From Streptomyces noursei (lineage in GTDB: Bacteria > Actinomycetota > Actinomycetes > Streptomycetales > Streptomycetaceae), in assembly GCF_016917755.1 (NCBI RefSeq), contig NZ_CP070326.1, positions 6,262,001-6,326,000 on the forward strand: DNA of 64,000 nt, written 5' to 3'. Positions 52,414 to 61,309 of the stretch are shown here, one piece after another. The position numbers and the translations under genes are program-made. Position 1 is the first letter of the stretch, and the number at the start of each line of letters is the position of its first letter. The notes below the pieces were generated by a model that saw only the letters and a list, made by a program, of their open reading frames with translations, was not told the origin of the DNA and searched no databases.

Positions 52414-53675
52414 GACCGGTGGAGACGAAGAGCGCGTTCGACGACCGGAACCCGGTGCTGATCGGACAGCGGCCGCGCAGCCGTCGCCAGGCCCTGCGCA
52501 AGGCGATGTGGATCGCCGTCTGGCTGCTCTACCTCGCCGGCCCGGTGGGGGAGCTGACCGGCCACGGTTTCAGCACCGCCCAGCGGACCTGGGGCATCAC
52601 CGGCCTCGCGCTCTACGTCCTCGCCTACGTCGTCCTGATCTTCCGCCACATGTGGCACCGACCGCCCGTCTCCCAGCGGTACACCCCGCTGGCGTTGATG
52701 CTGGCGCTGTCCGTCGCCCTGACATGGACACTGGGCTCCACCTGGCTGGTGCTGTTCATCTTCACCAGCGTGGCCTCCGCCGTGGTGCTGCCCTGGCAGC
52801 GCTCCCGCTGGGCCATACCGCTGGTCACCGCGGTGGTGATCGTCGTCGGCGCCCGCTATCCGGAGATACGCGGCTACTACCTCTTCGCGTACGCCCTGCC
52901 CGCCCTCGGCAGCGGCTTCGTCATGGTCGGCGTGCAGAACCTGATCCGCACCACCCAGGAGCTCCGCGCCGCCCGGGAGGAGGTCGCCCGCCTCGCCGCC
53001 AACGACGAGCGGCTGCGGCTCGCCCGCGATCTGCACGACCTGCTGGGCCACTCGCTCTCCTTGATAACGCTCAAGAGCGAGCTGGCCGGGCGGATGCTGC
53101 CCGGCCGCCCCGAGGACGCCGCCAAGCAGGTCGCCGATATCGAGCAGGTCAGCCGCCAGGCCCTGGTCGACGTCCGCGAGGCGGTCACCGGCTACCGCCG
53201 CCCCCGCCTCGCCGTGGAGCTGGCCGGTGCCCGCGCCGCGCTGCGCACCGCCGACATCGCGCTGACCGTCGATCCGGCCCTGGAGGACGAGTCGCGCGGA
53301 CTGACCGCCGACACCGAGGGCGCCCTGGCCTGGGCGCTGCGCGAGGCGGTCACCAACGTCGTCCGGCACAGCGGCGCCGGCCGCTGCGCACTGCTGCTCA
53401 CCGAGGAGTGGGAGGCCGACGACCGCCACTACGTCTGCCTCACGGTGAGCGACGACGGGGACGGCCCGCCCCGCACCCAGCACGACGGCAACGGCCTGGC
53501 CGGCCTCCGCGAGCGGCTGGCACTCGCCGACGGCCGTCTGGAGACCGGCCAGCCCCGCGGGTCGCGGGGCTTCACCCTGCGCGCGTACGTCCCCAAGAGC
53601 ACTCCCGCCGCGTCCCCCGACGACCCGATACCCGTGCCGGACACGGCTCCCGGAGCGGCGAACCGCTCGCTCTAG
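52410..53675 (+). CDS. Sensor histidine kinase (HisKA_3, DesK/LiaS-like)
   Basis: The 421-residue product has about five N-terminal membrane helices (residues 35-160), a coiled linker, HisKA_3 with phospho-acceptor H209 in ARDLHDLLGHS, and an HATPase domain (REAVTNVVRHSGAG; GDGPPRTQHDGNGLAGLRER). It lies directly after the ABC exporter pair; such kinases often sense the exporter's substrate or membrane state and activate their own operon. ATG overlaps the permease stop. Confidence 0.92.
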   Translation: MRPVETKSAFDDRNPVLIGQRPRSRRQALRKAMWIAVWLLYLAGPVGELTGHGFSTAQRTWGITGLALYVLAYVVLIFRHMWHRPPVSQRYTPLALMLALSVALTWTLGSTWLVLFIFTSVASAVVLPWQRSRWAIPLVTAVVIVVGARYPEIRGYYLFAYALPALGSGFVMVGVQNLIRTTQELRAAREEVARLAANDERLRLARDLHDLLGHSLSLITLKSELAGRMLPGRPEDAAKQVADIEQVSRQALVDVREAVTGYRRPRLAVELAGARAALRTADIALTVDPALEDESRGLTADTEGALAWALREAVTNVVRHSGAGRCALLLTEEWEADDRHYVCLTVSDDGDGPPRTQHDGNGLAGLRERLALADGRLETGQPRGSRGFTLRAYVPKSTPAASPDDPIPVPDTAPGAANRSL

Positions 53676-53805
53676 GGGGTGTGTCCGGCGGATTCGGGGC
53701 GCGGCCGGGCCCGGGGCGGCCGGGCCCCCTACGCGCCGTTCCCGCCCGCTTTCCCCGCGCCGGCTGCGGGCCGCCGTGTCGGTGCCAGGCCGTAAGCTGA
53801 CCCGC

Positions 53806-54411
53806 ATGATCAGACTGCTGCTGGCGGAGGACCAGTCGATGGTCCGGGAGGCGCTGGCAGCGCTGCTGTCCCTGGAGGACGACCTGGAGGTCGTCGCCCA
53901 GGCGGCGCGCGGCGACGAGGTCGTCGGGCAGGCGCGGGCCCACGAGGTCGATGTCGCACTGCTGGACATCGAGATGCCGGGCCTGAGCGGACTGGACGCC
54001 GCCGCCCTGCTGCGCGCGGAGCTGCCCGACGTGAAGGTCGTCATCCTCACCACCTTCGGCCGCCCCGGCTATCTGCGCCGGGCCATGGAGGCGGGCGCGG
54101 ACGCCTTCCTGGTCAAGGACGCCCCGGCGGCCCGGCTCGCGGAGGCGGTGCGCCGGGTGCTGCGCGGGGAGCGGGTCATCGACCCGGTGCTGGCGGCGGC
54201 CGCGCTGGCTGACGGCGCCAGCCCGCTGACCGACCGCGAGCGCGAGGTGCTCCGGGCCGCCGCCGACGGCTCCACCAACGCCGAGATCGCGGCCGCCCTG
54301 CACCTGTCCCAGGGCACGGTCCGCAACTACCTCTCGCTCGCCATCCAGAAGACCGGCGCCCGCAACCGCGCCGAGGCGGTCCGCACCGCCCGCGACAAGG
54401 GCTGGCTCTAG
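53806..54411 (+). CDS. NarL/LuxR-family response regulator
   Basis: The 201-residue product has a receiver domain with D54 in LLDIEMPGL, conserved Thr in ILTTFGRPG and Lys in FLVKD, and a C-terminal LuxR HTH (LTDREREVLRAAADGSTNAEIAAAL then GTVRNYL; quoted in parts). It is the cognate partner of the kinase 130 bases upstream. ATG 53806 gives the conserved MIRLLLAEDQ start. Confidence 0.92.
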   Translation: MIRLLLAEDQSMVREALAALLSLEDDLEVVAQAARGDEVVGQARAHEVDVALLDIEMPGLSGLDAAALLRAELPDVKVVILTTFGRPGYLRRAMEAGADAFLVKDAPAARLAEAVRRVLRGERVIDPVLAAAALADGASPLTDREREVLRAAADGSTNAEIAAALHLSQGTVRNYLSLAIQKTGARNRAEAVRTARDKGWL

Positions 54412-54542
54412 GTCTGTCCGATGGGGCCTGGCCGGCCCGGGCCGATCGCACCGTCGGCGCCGTGTCCAGGACCTTCGCCGGTGCGCGGCCGGGCCTTCGC
54501 CCCTGTGCGGGCTCGCGGAACGTCCCGCAGGCTTGAAGTGTC

Positions 54543-55664
54543 ATGCCAGCCCATCGCCCCGCCGAGGGTGGCCTCCTCACCCCCGCGCTGCTGATTCTCG
54601 CCATCCTGATCGTCGCGACCGTGGACGCGACGACCGGCCCGGAGCTGCACATCTCCGCCTTCATGGGCATCGCCCCGCTGGTCGCCGCGCTGCGCTGCTC
54701 CTACCACCGGACGCTGCTGGTGGCCGTGGTCTACGTCGTCTGCCTCACCTACGTCGATCTGCTGACGGTGCCGGACTGGGCCCCGGCCAGCCGGGTTGTC
54801 GGCGTCTTCGGCGCGTTCCTGGTGGGCGTCTTCGCCCTGGTGCTGTGCCGTACCCGACTCGAACGTGAGGCGCTGCACGCCCGCACCACTCTGGTGGCCG
54901 ACACCGTGCAGCGGGCGATGCTGCGCGAGCTGCCGCTGCGCGCCGGACCGCTGGAGGCGTACGGCTTCTATGTGTCCGCCCAGGAGGGCGCCCGGGTCGG
55001 CGGCGACATCTACGAGGCCGTCGACACCCCGCACGGGCTGCGGCTGATGATCGGCGACGTCCAGGGCAAGGGCATGCCGGCGATCGGCGCGGGTCTGGAG
55101 GTGCTGGCGTCGTTCCGCGAGGCGGCGCAGTACCAGGAGTCGCTGGAGGGCGTGGCCGGCCGGATGGAGCAGGCGCTGACCCGCTACAACGCCCGCTCCG
55201 CCAAGGAGGGCGCCGACGAGCGCTTCGTCACCGCACTGCTGCTGGAGGTCCGCGCGCCCGGCCGGGCCCGGCTCCTGTCCTGTGGCCACATCCCGTACTA
55301 CGTGGTGCGGGACGGCATCGTCCAGGAGCGCTCCGACGGCGAGGGCGGGCTCCCCCTGGGGCTGGGCGGACTCAGCCGCGAACCGCGCCGGAGCGTCCGC
55401 ATCCAGCACGAACCCCACGACTGGGTGGTGCTGTGCACGGACGGCGTCACCGAGGCCCGCGGCGGCGACGGCCGCTTCTACCCGCTGGCCGAGCGGCTCA
55501 CCGCCTGGGTCGACCTGGAGCCGGTCGAGCTGGCCCGCACCCTCCGTGCCGACCTGGAGCGCTTCACCGGCGGCGACCTGAAGGACGACGCCACGCTGCT
55601 GGTCGTCCGCCGTGCCCCGGCGGAGCAGACCGCGCCGGCGCCGGCCCGGACCGCGGCGGCCTGA
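54543..55664 (+). CDS. Membrane-anchored PP2C/SpoIIE-family phosphatase
   Basis: The 373-residue product has three to four N-terminal membrane helices (about 10-105) and a SpoIIE-type phosphatase domain with VGGDIYEA, GDVQGKGMPAIG, LCTDGVTEARGG and DDATLL. All metal-binding Asp residues are present. It probably acts on a phosphorylated anti-anti-sigma factor from a membrane position. It follows the response regulator but not closely enough to be coupled. Confidence 0.88.
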   Translation: MPAHRPAEGGLLTPALLILAILIVATVDATTGPELHISAFMGIAPLVAALRCSYHRTLLVAVVYVVCLTYVDLLTVPDWAPASRVVGVFGAFLVGVFALVLCRTRLEREALHARTTLVADTVQRAMLRELPLRAGPLEAYGFYVSAQEGARVGGDIYEAVDTPHGLRLMIGDVQGKGMPAIGAGLEVLASFREAAQYQESLEGVAGRMEQALTRYNARSAKEGADERFVTALLLEVRAPGRARLLSCGHIPYYVVRDGIVQERSDGEGGLPLGLGGLSREPRRSVRIQHEPHDWVVLCTDGVTEARGGDGRFYPLAERLTAWVDLEPVELARTLRADLERFTGGDLKDDATLLVVRRAPAEQTAPAPARTAAA

Positions 55665-55687
55665 CCGGGCCCGGCCCCGTCGAGCCC

Positions 55688-56563
55688 TCAGTTCAGCCGG
55701 GCCCGGGCCGCCCCGGCCTCCCGGCGCAGCGCGGTCGCCGCGGCCGGCTGGACCGGCTCCAGCACCCGCGCGTACTCCTCCAACTCGGCCGCCCCGGCCA
55801 GGAACTCGCCCCGCTGGACGAGGAGTTGGGCGCGTTCATGGCGCAGTCGCGCCGGATGGCTGGGCAGCAGCAGCGACAGGTCCAGCGCCCACAGATGGAC
55901 CGCGCTGTGCTCCGGCCGGGCCTGGGCCCAGGCCCGGATGTTGTTGAGGATCCTTTGGACGATCTCCAACGGGCCGGCCGGGGTCAGCATCCCCGGGGTC
56001 AGCGCCTCACCGGTCGCCCCCGCGACGATCATCGCCGCGTCCTGGTCGGTGAGCAGCCGCCCGCCCTCGAACGGATCCGCCAGCACATGCCGCCCGGCCG
56101 GATCCCCGAGGCCGACGACGAAGTGGCCCGGCAGCGCCACCCCGTACACCGGCGCCCCGGCCCGCCGGGCGACCTCCAGCCAGACCACCGACAGCAGGAT
56201 CGGCAGCCCGTGGCGCCGCCGCAGCACCTCGTGCAGCAGCGACGACTCCAGCCTGCGGTAGGCGCCGGGCGAGCCCACGAAGCCCTCCCGGGTGCCCAGC
56301 AGCTCGGCGAGGTTCCGGGCCCAGGCGCCGGGGCCGCCGGCGGGGGAGTGCGGCAGCAGACCGGCCAGCCGGTCCAGTTCGATCTGGGCCGCGTCGACAC
56401 CGGCCTCGTCCAGGGCGGGATCAGCCTCGGCGCCGATCAACAGGCACAGCAGCGCGAGGTCGGGCCGCTCCTCGCGGGCCGCCGCCGCGAACTGCCGCCG
56501 CCGCTCGTCGCGCGCCGCGTCCCGCTCGGGCCCCGGTTCCCCGCGCTCCGCTCGCTCACCCAT
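55688..56563 (-). CDS. SirB1/transglutaminase-like protein
   Basis: The 291-residue product has an N-terminal helical SirB1 domain and a transglutaminase-like core (LLHEVLRRRHGLPILLSVVW, VALPGHFVVGL, DPFEGGRLL) plus a TPR-like C-terminus. The usual catalytic Cys is not evident, as in the SirB1 family, so it may be non-enzymatic. ATG 56563 is chosen because the frame further up is a shadow of the next gene. It lies 17 bases after the GNAT gene and is co-transcribed with it. Confidence 0.82.
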   Translation of the reverse strand: MGERAERGEPGPERDAARDERRRQFAAAAREERPDLALLCLLIGAEADPALDEAGVDAAQIELDRLAGLLPHSPAGGPGAWARNLAELLGTREGFVGSPGAYRRLESSLLHEVLRRRHGLPILLSVVWLEVARRAGAPVYGVALPGHFVVGLGDPAGRHVLADPFEGGRLLTDQDAAMIVAGATGEALTPGMLTPAGPLEIVQRILNNIRAWAQARPEHSAVHLWALDLSLLLPSHPARLRHERAQLLVQRGEFLAGAAELEEYARVLEPVQPAAATALRREAGAARARLN

Positions 56564-56580
56564 ACCGGACGGATACCCCC

Positions 56581-57645
56581 TCAGATCCCGGCCCCGCCGC
56601 CCGCCGGGCCGCGTCGATAGTGATAGCCGTGGTGCTCGACGAACCCCAGCCCGTCGTAGAGCGCCCGGCTGCCGGCGTTGTCCGCCTCGACCTGGAGGTA
56701 CGCAGCCGAGGCGCCCTCGGTCAGGGCCCGCTCGGCGAGCGCCGCCATCACCAGTGTTGCCAGTCCCTCGCGCCGCCGCTCGGGCGCGGTCTCCACCGCG
56801 GCGAACCCCGCCCAGCGCCCGTCGACAGTCAGCCGTCCGATCGCCGCGGTGCCGCCGTCCGGCGCCGGCACCCGTGCGAACCACACCGAGGGGCCGCCGG
56901 TCAGCACCGCCAGCCCCGTCGCCGTGGCCGCCCCGGTCCGGTTGTACAGGCCCAGCCAGCCGTCGTCCGGCTGCCGGGAGAGCAGTACGCCCGAGGTGTC
57001 CGCCCCGGTGTCCGCGAGCGGCGCCAGCGCCGCGATCCGCACGGAGGTGTGCGCCTCGTCGCGCCATCCGCGCTCGGCCAGCGCCGCGGCCAGTCGCTCG
57101 TCGGCGTCCGCCCGCCCGGTGGCGACGGAGACCAGGGCGGGCAGTCCGCGATCGGCGTACCACCGGGTGACCCGGTCCAGCGCCTCGTCCAGGGGGACGC
57201 CGGGGTCGCCGAGCGGCAGCACGGAGTTGGCGCGGCGGGTGAAGCCGGTCCGCTCCGGGCCGCCGGGAGCGCCCGCCGCGTGCGCCGTCTCCTGGACGGA
57301 CGCCCGCAACGTCCACTCACCGAGACGCTCCGTCTCAACGGCAGGCCACCCGCGGGCGGCCACCTCCTGGAGCTCCCGCACCGTGGCCGCCGGGACCTTC
57401 CGGCGGGCCGGCGCAGCCGGGACAACCTTGGCCGCTACCAGCGAAGACTCCTCGACCCGTACGGATCCGCCGTCCCGCCGTGTGATGCTCAGCACACCGT
57501 CGTCCCATGATGTGAGAACGCCGATCGCGTCGGTGAACGCGGGCTCCCCGGCCGGAGCCCCGGTCAAGCGCCGGACGGATACCCTTTTGCCCACGTCGGC
57601 ACGGGTGATCCGGACCTCCGCGCGCCCGCCGGAGAGGAATTCCAT
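56581..57645 (-). CDS. GNAT-family N-acetyltransferase
   Basis: The 354-residue product has an N-terminal SH3-like beta domain (residues 8-75, ADVGKRVSVRRL; DDGVLSITRRDGG) and a GNAT fold in the C-terminal half with the acetyl-CoA loop ERRREGLATLVMAALAERAL (about 297-316) and a final QVEADNAGSRALYDGLGF. It transfers an acetyl group from acetyl-CoA to an unknown amine. The two-domain layout is common in actinobacteria. Confidence 0.85.
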   Translation of the reverse strand: MEFLSGGRAEVRITRADVGKRVSVRRLTGAPAGEPAFTDAIGVLTSWDDGVLSITRRDGGSVRVEESSLVAAKVVPAAPARRKVPAATVRELQEVAARGWPAVETERLGEWTLRASVQETAHAAGAPGGPERTGFTRRANSVLPLGDPGVPLDEALDRVTRWYADRGLPALVSVATGRADADERLAAALAERGWRDEAHTSVRIAALAPLADTGADTSGVLLSRQPDDGWLGLYNRTGAATATGLAVLTGGPSVWFARVPAPDGGTAAIGRLTVDGRWAGFAAVETAPERRREGLATLVMAALAERALTEGASAAYLQVEADNAGSRALYDGLGFVEHHGYHYRRGPAGGGAGI

Positions 57646-57787
57646 TGATCTCTAACCGCCCCTCTTGTTCGTCTCGTGCCCGGGAACGGAGATACTAGGT
57701 GGCGGGCATCGACGACGCCGCGCTCCCGCGCGCCCAGCGGCGGTACCGCCGATCGGTCCGCCGGCCCTACCGAGGAGGAACGACAGC

Positions 57788-58114
57788 GTGACCTACGTCA
57801 TCGCGCAGCCTTGTGTCGACGTCAAGGACAAGGCATGCATCGAGGAGTGCCCCGTCGACTGCATCTACGAGGGCTCTCGGTCCTTGTACATCCACCCGGA
57901 CGAATGCGTCGACTGTGGTGCCTGTGAGCCGGTCTGCCCGGTTGAGGCGATCTTCTACGAGGACGACACTCCTGAGGAGTGGAAGGACTACTACAAGGCG
58001 AACGTGGAGTTCTTCGACGAGCTCGGTTCCCCGGGCGGTGCCAGCAAGCTCGGCCTGATCGAGCGCGACCACCCGTTCATCGCCGCGCTGCCGCCGCAGA
58101 ACCAGGACCACTGA
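57788..58114 (+). CDS. fdxA: 7Fe ferredoxin (FdxA)
   Basis: The 108-residue product has an N-terminal 3Fe-4S-type motif (CVDVKDKACIEECPVDC) and a 4Fe-4S motif CVDCGACEPVCP (residues about 40-51), the classic FdxA layout. It carries electrons to cytochromes P450 or other redox enzymes. GTG 57788 follows GAGGAACGACA. It is next to dapC, an arrangement widely conserved in actinobacteria. Confidence 0.95.
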   Translation: MTYVIAQPCVDVKDKACIEECPVDCIYEGSRSLYIHPDECVDCGACEPVCPVEAIFYEDDTPEEWKDYYKANVEFFDELGSPGGASKLGLIERDHPFIAALPPQNQDH

Positions 58115-58304
58115 CACCCCGGAGGGCGGAGTGGAGCCGGCCGGCTCCTCCCGTGCCTCCGAGGCCGCTGGGGATAGCCCCGGCATGAGCTGGGGAAGGC
58201 CATACGGCGCCGCCCGGTCCCGTACGGCCCACCCGCTGTACGGGACCGAGGCGTTTTCGCGCGCCGACGTCCCCCGCGCCACCCCGTACGAGAAAGAGAG
58301 CACC

Positions 58305-59456
58305 GTGGGCGCAGTCTCCTCCCGCCACCCGTCAGGCGCGACCCTCCGCGACCGCCTGCCCGCCTTCCCGTGGGACCGCCTGGAGCCGTACAAGGCGACC
58401 GCCGCCGCCCATGCGGACGGCATCGTCGACCTCTCCGTCGGCACCCCGGTCGACCCGGTGCCCGCGCTGGTCCAGCGCGCGCTCACCGACGCGGTGGACA
58501 GCCCCGGCTATCCCACGGTGTGGGGCACGACCGCCCTCCGGGACGCGCTCACCGGCTGGGCCGCCGACCGCCTCGGCGCCCCCGACCTGGCGCACACCAA
58601 CGTGCTGCCGGTCGTCGGTTCCAAGGAACTCGTCGCCTGGCTGCCGACCCAGCTGGGCCTGGGCCCCGGCGACAAGGTGGCCTACCCGCGGCTGGCCTAC
58701 CCCACCTACGAGGTCGGCGCCCGCCTGGCCGGCGCCGAGCCGGTCGTCTACGACGCCGAGACGTTCGCCTCTTCCGGCGCGGGCATCGACCTGGACCCGA
58801 CCGGCCTGAAGCTGCTCTGGCTCAACTCCCCGTCCAACCCCACCGGCCAGGTGCTCACCGTCGACGAGCTGCGCCGCACCGTCGCCTGGGCCCGCGAGCA
58901 CGGCGTCCTGGTCTTCAGCGACGAGTGCTACCTCGAACTGGGCTGGGACGCCGAGCCGGTCTCCGTCCTGCACCCGGACGTCTGCGGCGGCTCCTACGAG
59001 GGCATCGTCGCCGTCCACTCGCTGTCCAAGCGCTCCAACCTCGCCGGCTACCGCTCCGCGTTCCTGCTCGGCGACGCCGCGGTCCTCGACGACCTCCTCC
59101 AGATCCGCAAGCACGGCGGGATGATGGTGGCCGCGCCTGTCCAGGCCGCCACCGTCGCGGCGCTCGGCGACAGCGTGCACGTCGCCGAGCAGCGCGAGCG
59201 CTACGCCGGCCGCCGCACCGCGCTGCGCACCGCCTTCGAGGCCGCGGGCTTCCGCATCGAGCACAGCGAGGCGTCGCTCTACCTCTGGGCGACCCGCGAC
59301 GAGCCCTGCTGGGACACCGTCGGCGACCTCGCCAAGCGCGGCATCCTGGTCGCCCCCGGCGACTTCTACGGCACCGCGGGGGAGCAGTTCGTCCGGATCG
59401 CCTTCACCGCCACCGACGAGCGGGTGGCCGCCGCGGTGCGCCGCCTGACCGCATGA
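58305..59456 (+). CDS. dapC: N-succinyldiaminopimelate aminotransferase
   Basis: The 383-residue product is a fold-type I PLP aminotransferase: SPSNPTGQVL, SDECYLELGW, PLP-Lys in SLSKRSNLAGYR and terminal RIAFT. It makes N-succinyl-LL-diaminopimelate precursors for lysine and cell wall. GTG 58305 is chosen for the family start; there is only a weak GAGAG site. With dapE (61310) it covers two consecutive steps of the succinylase branch. Confidence 0.9.
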   Translation: MGAVSSRHPSGATLRDRLPAFPWDRLEPYKATAAAHADGIVDLSVGTPVDPVPALVQRALTDAVDSPGYPTVWGTTALRDALTGWAADRLGAPDLAHTNVLPVVGSKELVAWLPTQLGLGPGDKVAYPRLAYPTYEVGARLAGAEPVVYDAETFASSGAGIDLDPTGLKLLWLNSPSNPTGQVLTVDELRRTVAWAREHGVLVFSDECYLELGWDAEPVSVLHPDVCGGSYEGIVAVHSLSKRSNLAGYRSAFLLGDAAVLDDLLQIRKHGGMMVAAPVQAATVAALGDSVHVAEQRERYAGRRTALRTAFEAAGFRIEHSEASLYLWATRDEPCWDTVGDLAKRGILVAPGDFYGTAGEQFVRIAFTATDERVAAAVRRLTA

Positions 59457-59477
59457 GCCGCTGAACCACCGCACGCA

Positions 59478-59512
59478 CGGGGGCCCGGGGAGAGCAGTTC
59501 CCCGGGCCCCCG
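59478..59512. terminator. Bidirectional terminator after dapC
   Basis: Perfect 13-bp stem CGGGGGCCCGGGG (59478-59490) with CCCCGGGCCCCCG (59500-59512), loop AGAGCAGTT. It lies between dapC and the convergent secreted-protein gene. Confidence 0.85.
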
Positions 59513-59529
59513 CGGCGTCGTGCGGAAGA

Positions 59530-60003
59530 TCAGTTGGAGTGGGTGCTGGTGCCGATCGGGAGCCCGCCGATCAGGCCGTGGACCGGCATGCGCGGCTCCT
59601 GGGGGGCGCCCACGAGGCGCTTGACCGCCTCGCCGGCCAGCGAGTTGGTCGACATGCCCTTCTTCGCGACCGGACGGGCCGCGTCCTCCGCCTGACGGGC
59701 GGTCTCCTGGGTCAGCGGCGCGGCCTCCTCGACGATCGGGGCCAGCGTCCGGACCAGCGCGGGGGCGAGGGTGCGCGCGGCCTCGTCGCCGGTCTTGTTG
59801 ACCAGGCCGACGCCGGTCCGTGCGGCGCCGTCCAGGGTCTTGGCGGTGTTCGCGGAGTCCACGGTGGTCAGTCCGCCCAGCTCGTTGCCCTGAGGCGGCA
59901 GGTTCACAGCGTTCGCGGATCCGGCCGCGGCGACCACGGGAGCGGCGCCCGCCGCGACCAGCAGGGCGGCTCGGGCGATCCGACGCGTAACGGGGAGGGA
60001 CAT
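59530..60003 (-). CDS. Small secreted protein
   Basis: The 157-residue product has a Sec signal peptide (RRIARAALLVAAGAAPVVAA, cleavage after SANA at about residue 33). The mature part is a helical, Ala/Thr-rich sequence with PLTQETARQAEDAARPVAKK and a Pro-rich end. No known domain is recognised. ATG 60003 follows AAGGAGC. Its promoter region at 60004-60331 contains an AT-rich block. Confidence 0.75.
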   Translation of the reverse strand: MSLPVTRRIARAALLVAAGAAPVVAAAGSANAVNLPPQGNELGGLTTVDSANTAKTLDGAARTGVGLVNKTGDEAARTLAPALVRTLAPIVEEAAPLTQETARQAEDAARPVAKKGMSTNSLAGEAVKRLVGAPQEPRMPVHGLIGGLPIGTSTHSN

Positions 60004-60331
60004 GGTGCTCCTTTTACGGAGAAGAACTCGTACTTCTGACAGATGTGCCATGTCCGCCGGGCGGACGGACGCCCTGAATACCGCGTCAGGTGCCCGAAGG
60101 TTGCGGTGAAATCCGGTAAAGAATTGGCAACGTGTCATATAATCTACCCTCGATAAATACGAGGAATATGTGCGCGCGCCGAAGCCGTGCGGAAAGGTCA
60201 CAGACCTCTCAACGCAAGGGAATTGGCCGAGGATACGGTCGCAACCAGGTGAAATCCCGGACCAGGAAAGGGCATTGCTGCCGCGCCGCCCGTCGGCGAC
60301 GTCAACCACGGTCCCCCGATGGGTCGGTGGA
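60004..60331. other. Promoter region of the secreted-protein gene
   Basis: The 328 bases contain an AT-rich patch at 60111-60170 with a TATAAT (60138-60143, plus strand) and an inverted repeat CCTCG/CGAGG (60148-60164) around ATAAATA. No coding sequence is supported. A minus-strand promoter for the gene at 60003 probably lies here. Confidence 0.4.
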
Positions 60332-61267
60332 CTACTGCGCGGTGACGATCCGCACCGCGCCCGCGGCGTCCCCGGCCGCCGCCGCGCCCTGCCAGCCCTT
60401 GTCCGAGTCGGCCGCCGTCCACGTCCGCCCGGCGTACGAGATCCGCTCGATGTGCAGGTCGGCGGCGTGCGCCAGCGCCCAGTTCGCCAGCTGCCAACCA
60501 CGCTGGCCGGCATCGCCCGGGGTCGTCGCCTGGTACCCGTCCGACTGCACCGGCACCGTCAGGCTGCGGCCGGAACCCGCCGTGCGCCCGCCGGCCGCGT
60601 CCTTCCGCGGCAGCACGTCCGCGCCGAACTCCCGCACCAGCTTCTCCCGCACCTTCGCCGCGCCGTCCGGCCCGGCGCCGTCCACGGGGTGGCTCACCGT
60701 GCAGCTCAGCACGTCCCCGTTCCGGCCGGTCAGCGCCCCGGTGAGCAGTGCCGCATTCGCCTCGTGTTTGGCGTACGCCTGCGGATAGCCGCTGCGCTGC
60801 ACCTTCTGCGCGGCAACGGTCAACGGCAGCCGGGAATAGCCGGGGACTTTCACCAGATGGCGGTAGAACTCCCCGGACGAATAGACCGGGTCCATGATCT
60901 GTTGCACGGTGCCCCAGTCCTGCGAAGGCCGCTGCTGGAATAGCCCCACCGAATCCCGGTCGCCGAAATTGATGTTGCGCAGCCCGGACTCCTGCATCGC
61001 GGTCGCCAGCGCGATCGTCACCGCCCGCTCCGGCAGCCCGCGCGAGGCCGCCACCGCCGAGATCGTCGCGGCGTTCGCGGCCTGCTCGGGGGTGAGCTCG
61101 TACGGGTCCCCGTCGCCCTGGACACGCACCGAACAGCGCGGCGCCCCGGGGCCGCTGGTGACGTACTGCACCAGGAGATACACGACCACCCCGAGAAGGA
61201 CGGCGACCGCCGCGGCGGTACGCCACAGGCGGGCGCGACGGGCAGGGGAAACGGGCTGGGCGGACAC
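60332..61267 (-). CDS. Membrane-anchored lysozyme-like protein (often named heavy metal transporter)
   Basis: The 311-residue product has a short cytoplasmic N-terminus, one membrane helix (TAAAVAVLLGVVVYLLVQYV, about 16-35) and an extracellular domain with ATAMQESGLRNINFGDRDSV and GLFQQRPSQDWG. The QESGL Glu and GLFQQRPSQ are typical of actinobacterial lysozyme/transglycosylase-like domains, so the name heavy metal transporter seen in databases is not supported. GTG 61267 is chosen from family length. Confidence 0.75.
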   Translation of the reverse strand: MSAQPVSPARRARLWRTAAAVAVLLGVVVYLLVQYVTSGPGAPRCSVRVQGDGDPYELTPEQAANAATISAVAASRGLPERAVTIALATAMQESGLRNINFGDRDSVGLFQQRPSQDWGTVQQIMDPVYSSGEFYRHLVKVPGYSRLPLTVAAQKVQRSGYPQAYAKHEANAALLTGALTGRNGDVLSCTVSHPVDGAGPDGAAKVREKLVREFGADVLPRKDAAGGRTAGSGRSLTVPVQSDGYQATTPGDAGQRGWQLANWALAHAADLHIERISYAGRTWTAADSDKGWQGAAAAGDAAGAVRIVTAQ

Positions 61268-61309
61268 GCAGCACAACGTACCCGAGGGCCGCCGGATAGG
61301 GTCGGCTCC

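Noticed and set aside
60332..61267. Heavy metal transporter annotation
   Set aside because: There is one membrane helix only and no metal-binding motif; the extracellular part is lysozyme-like.
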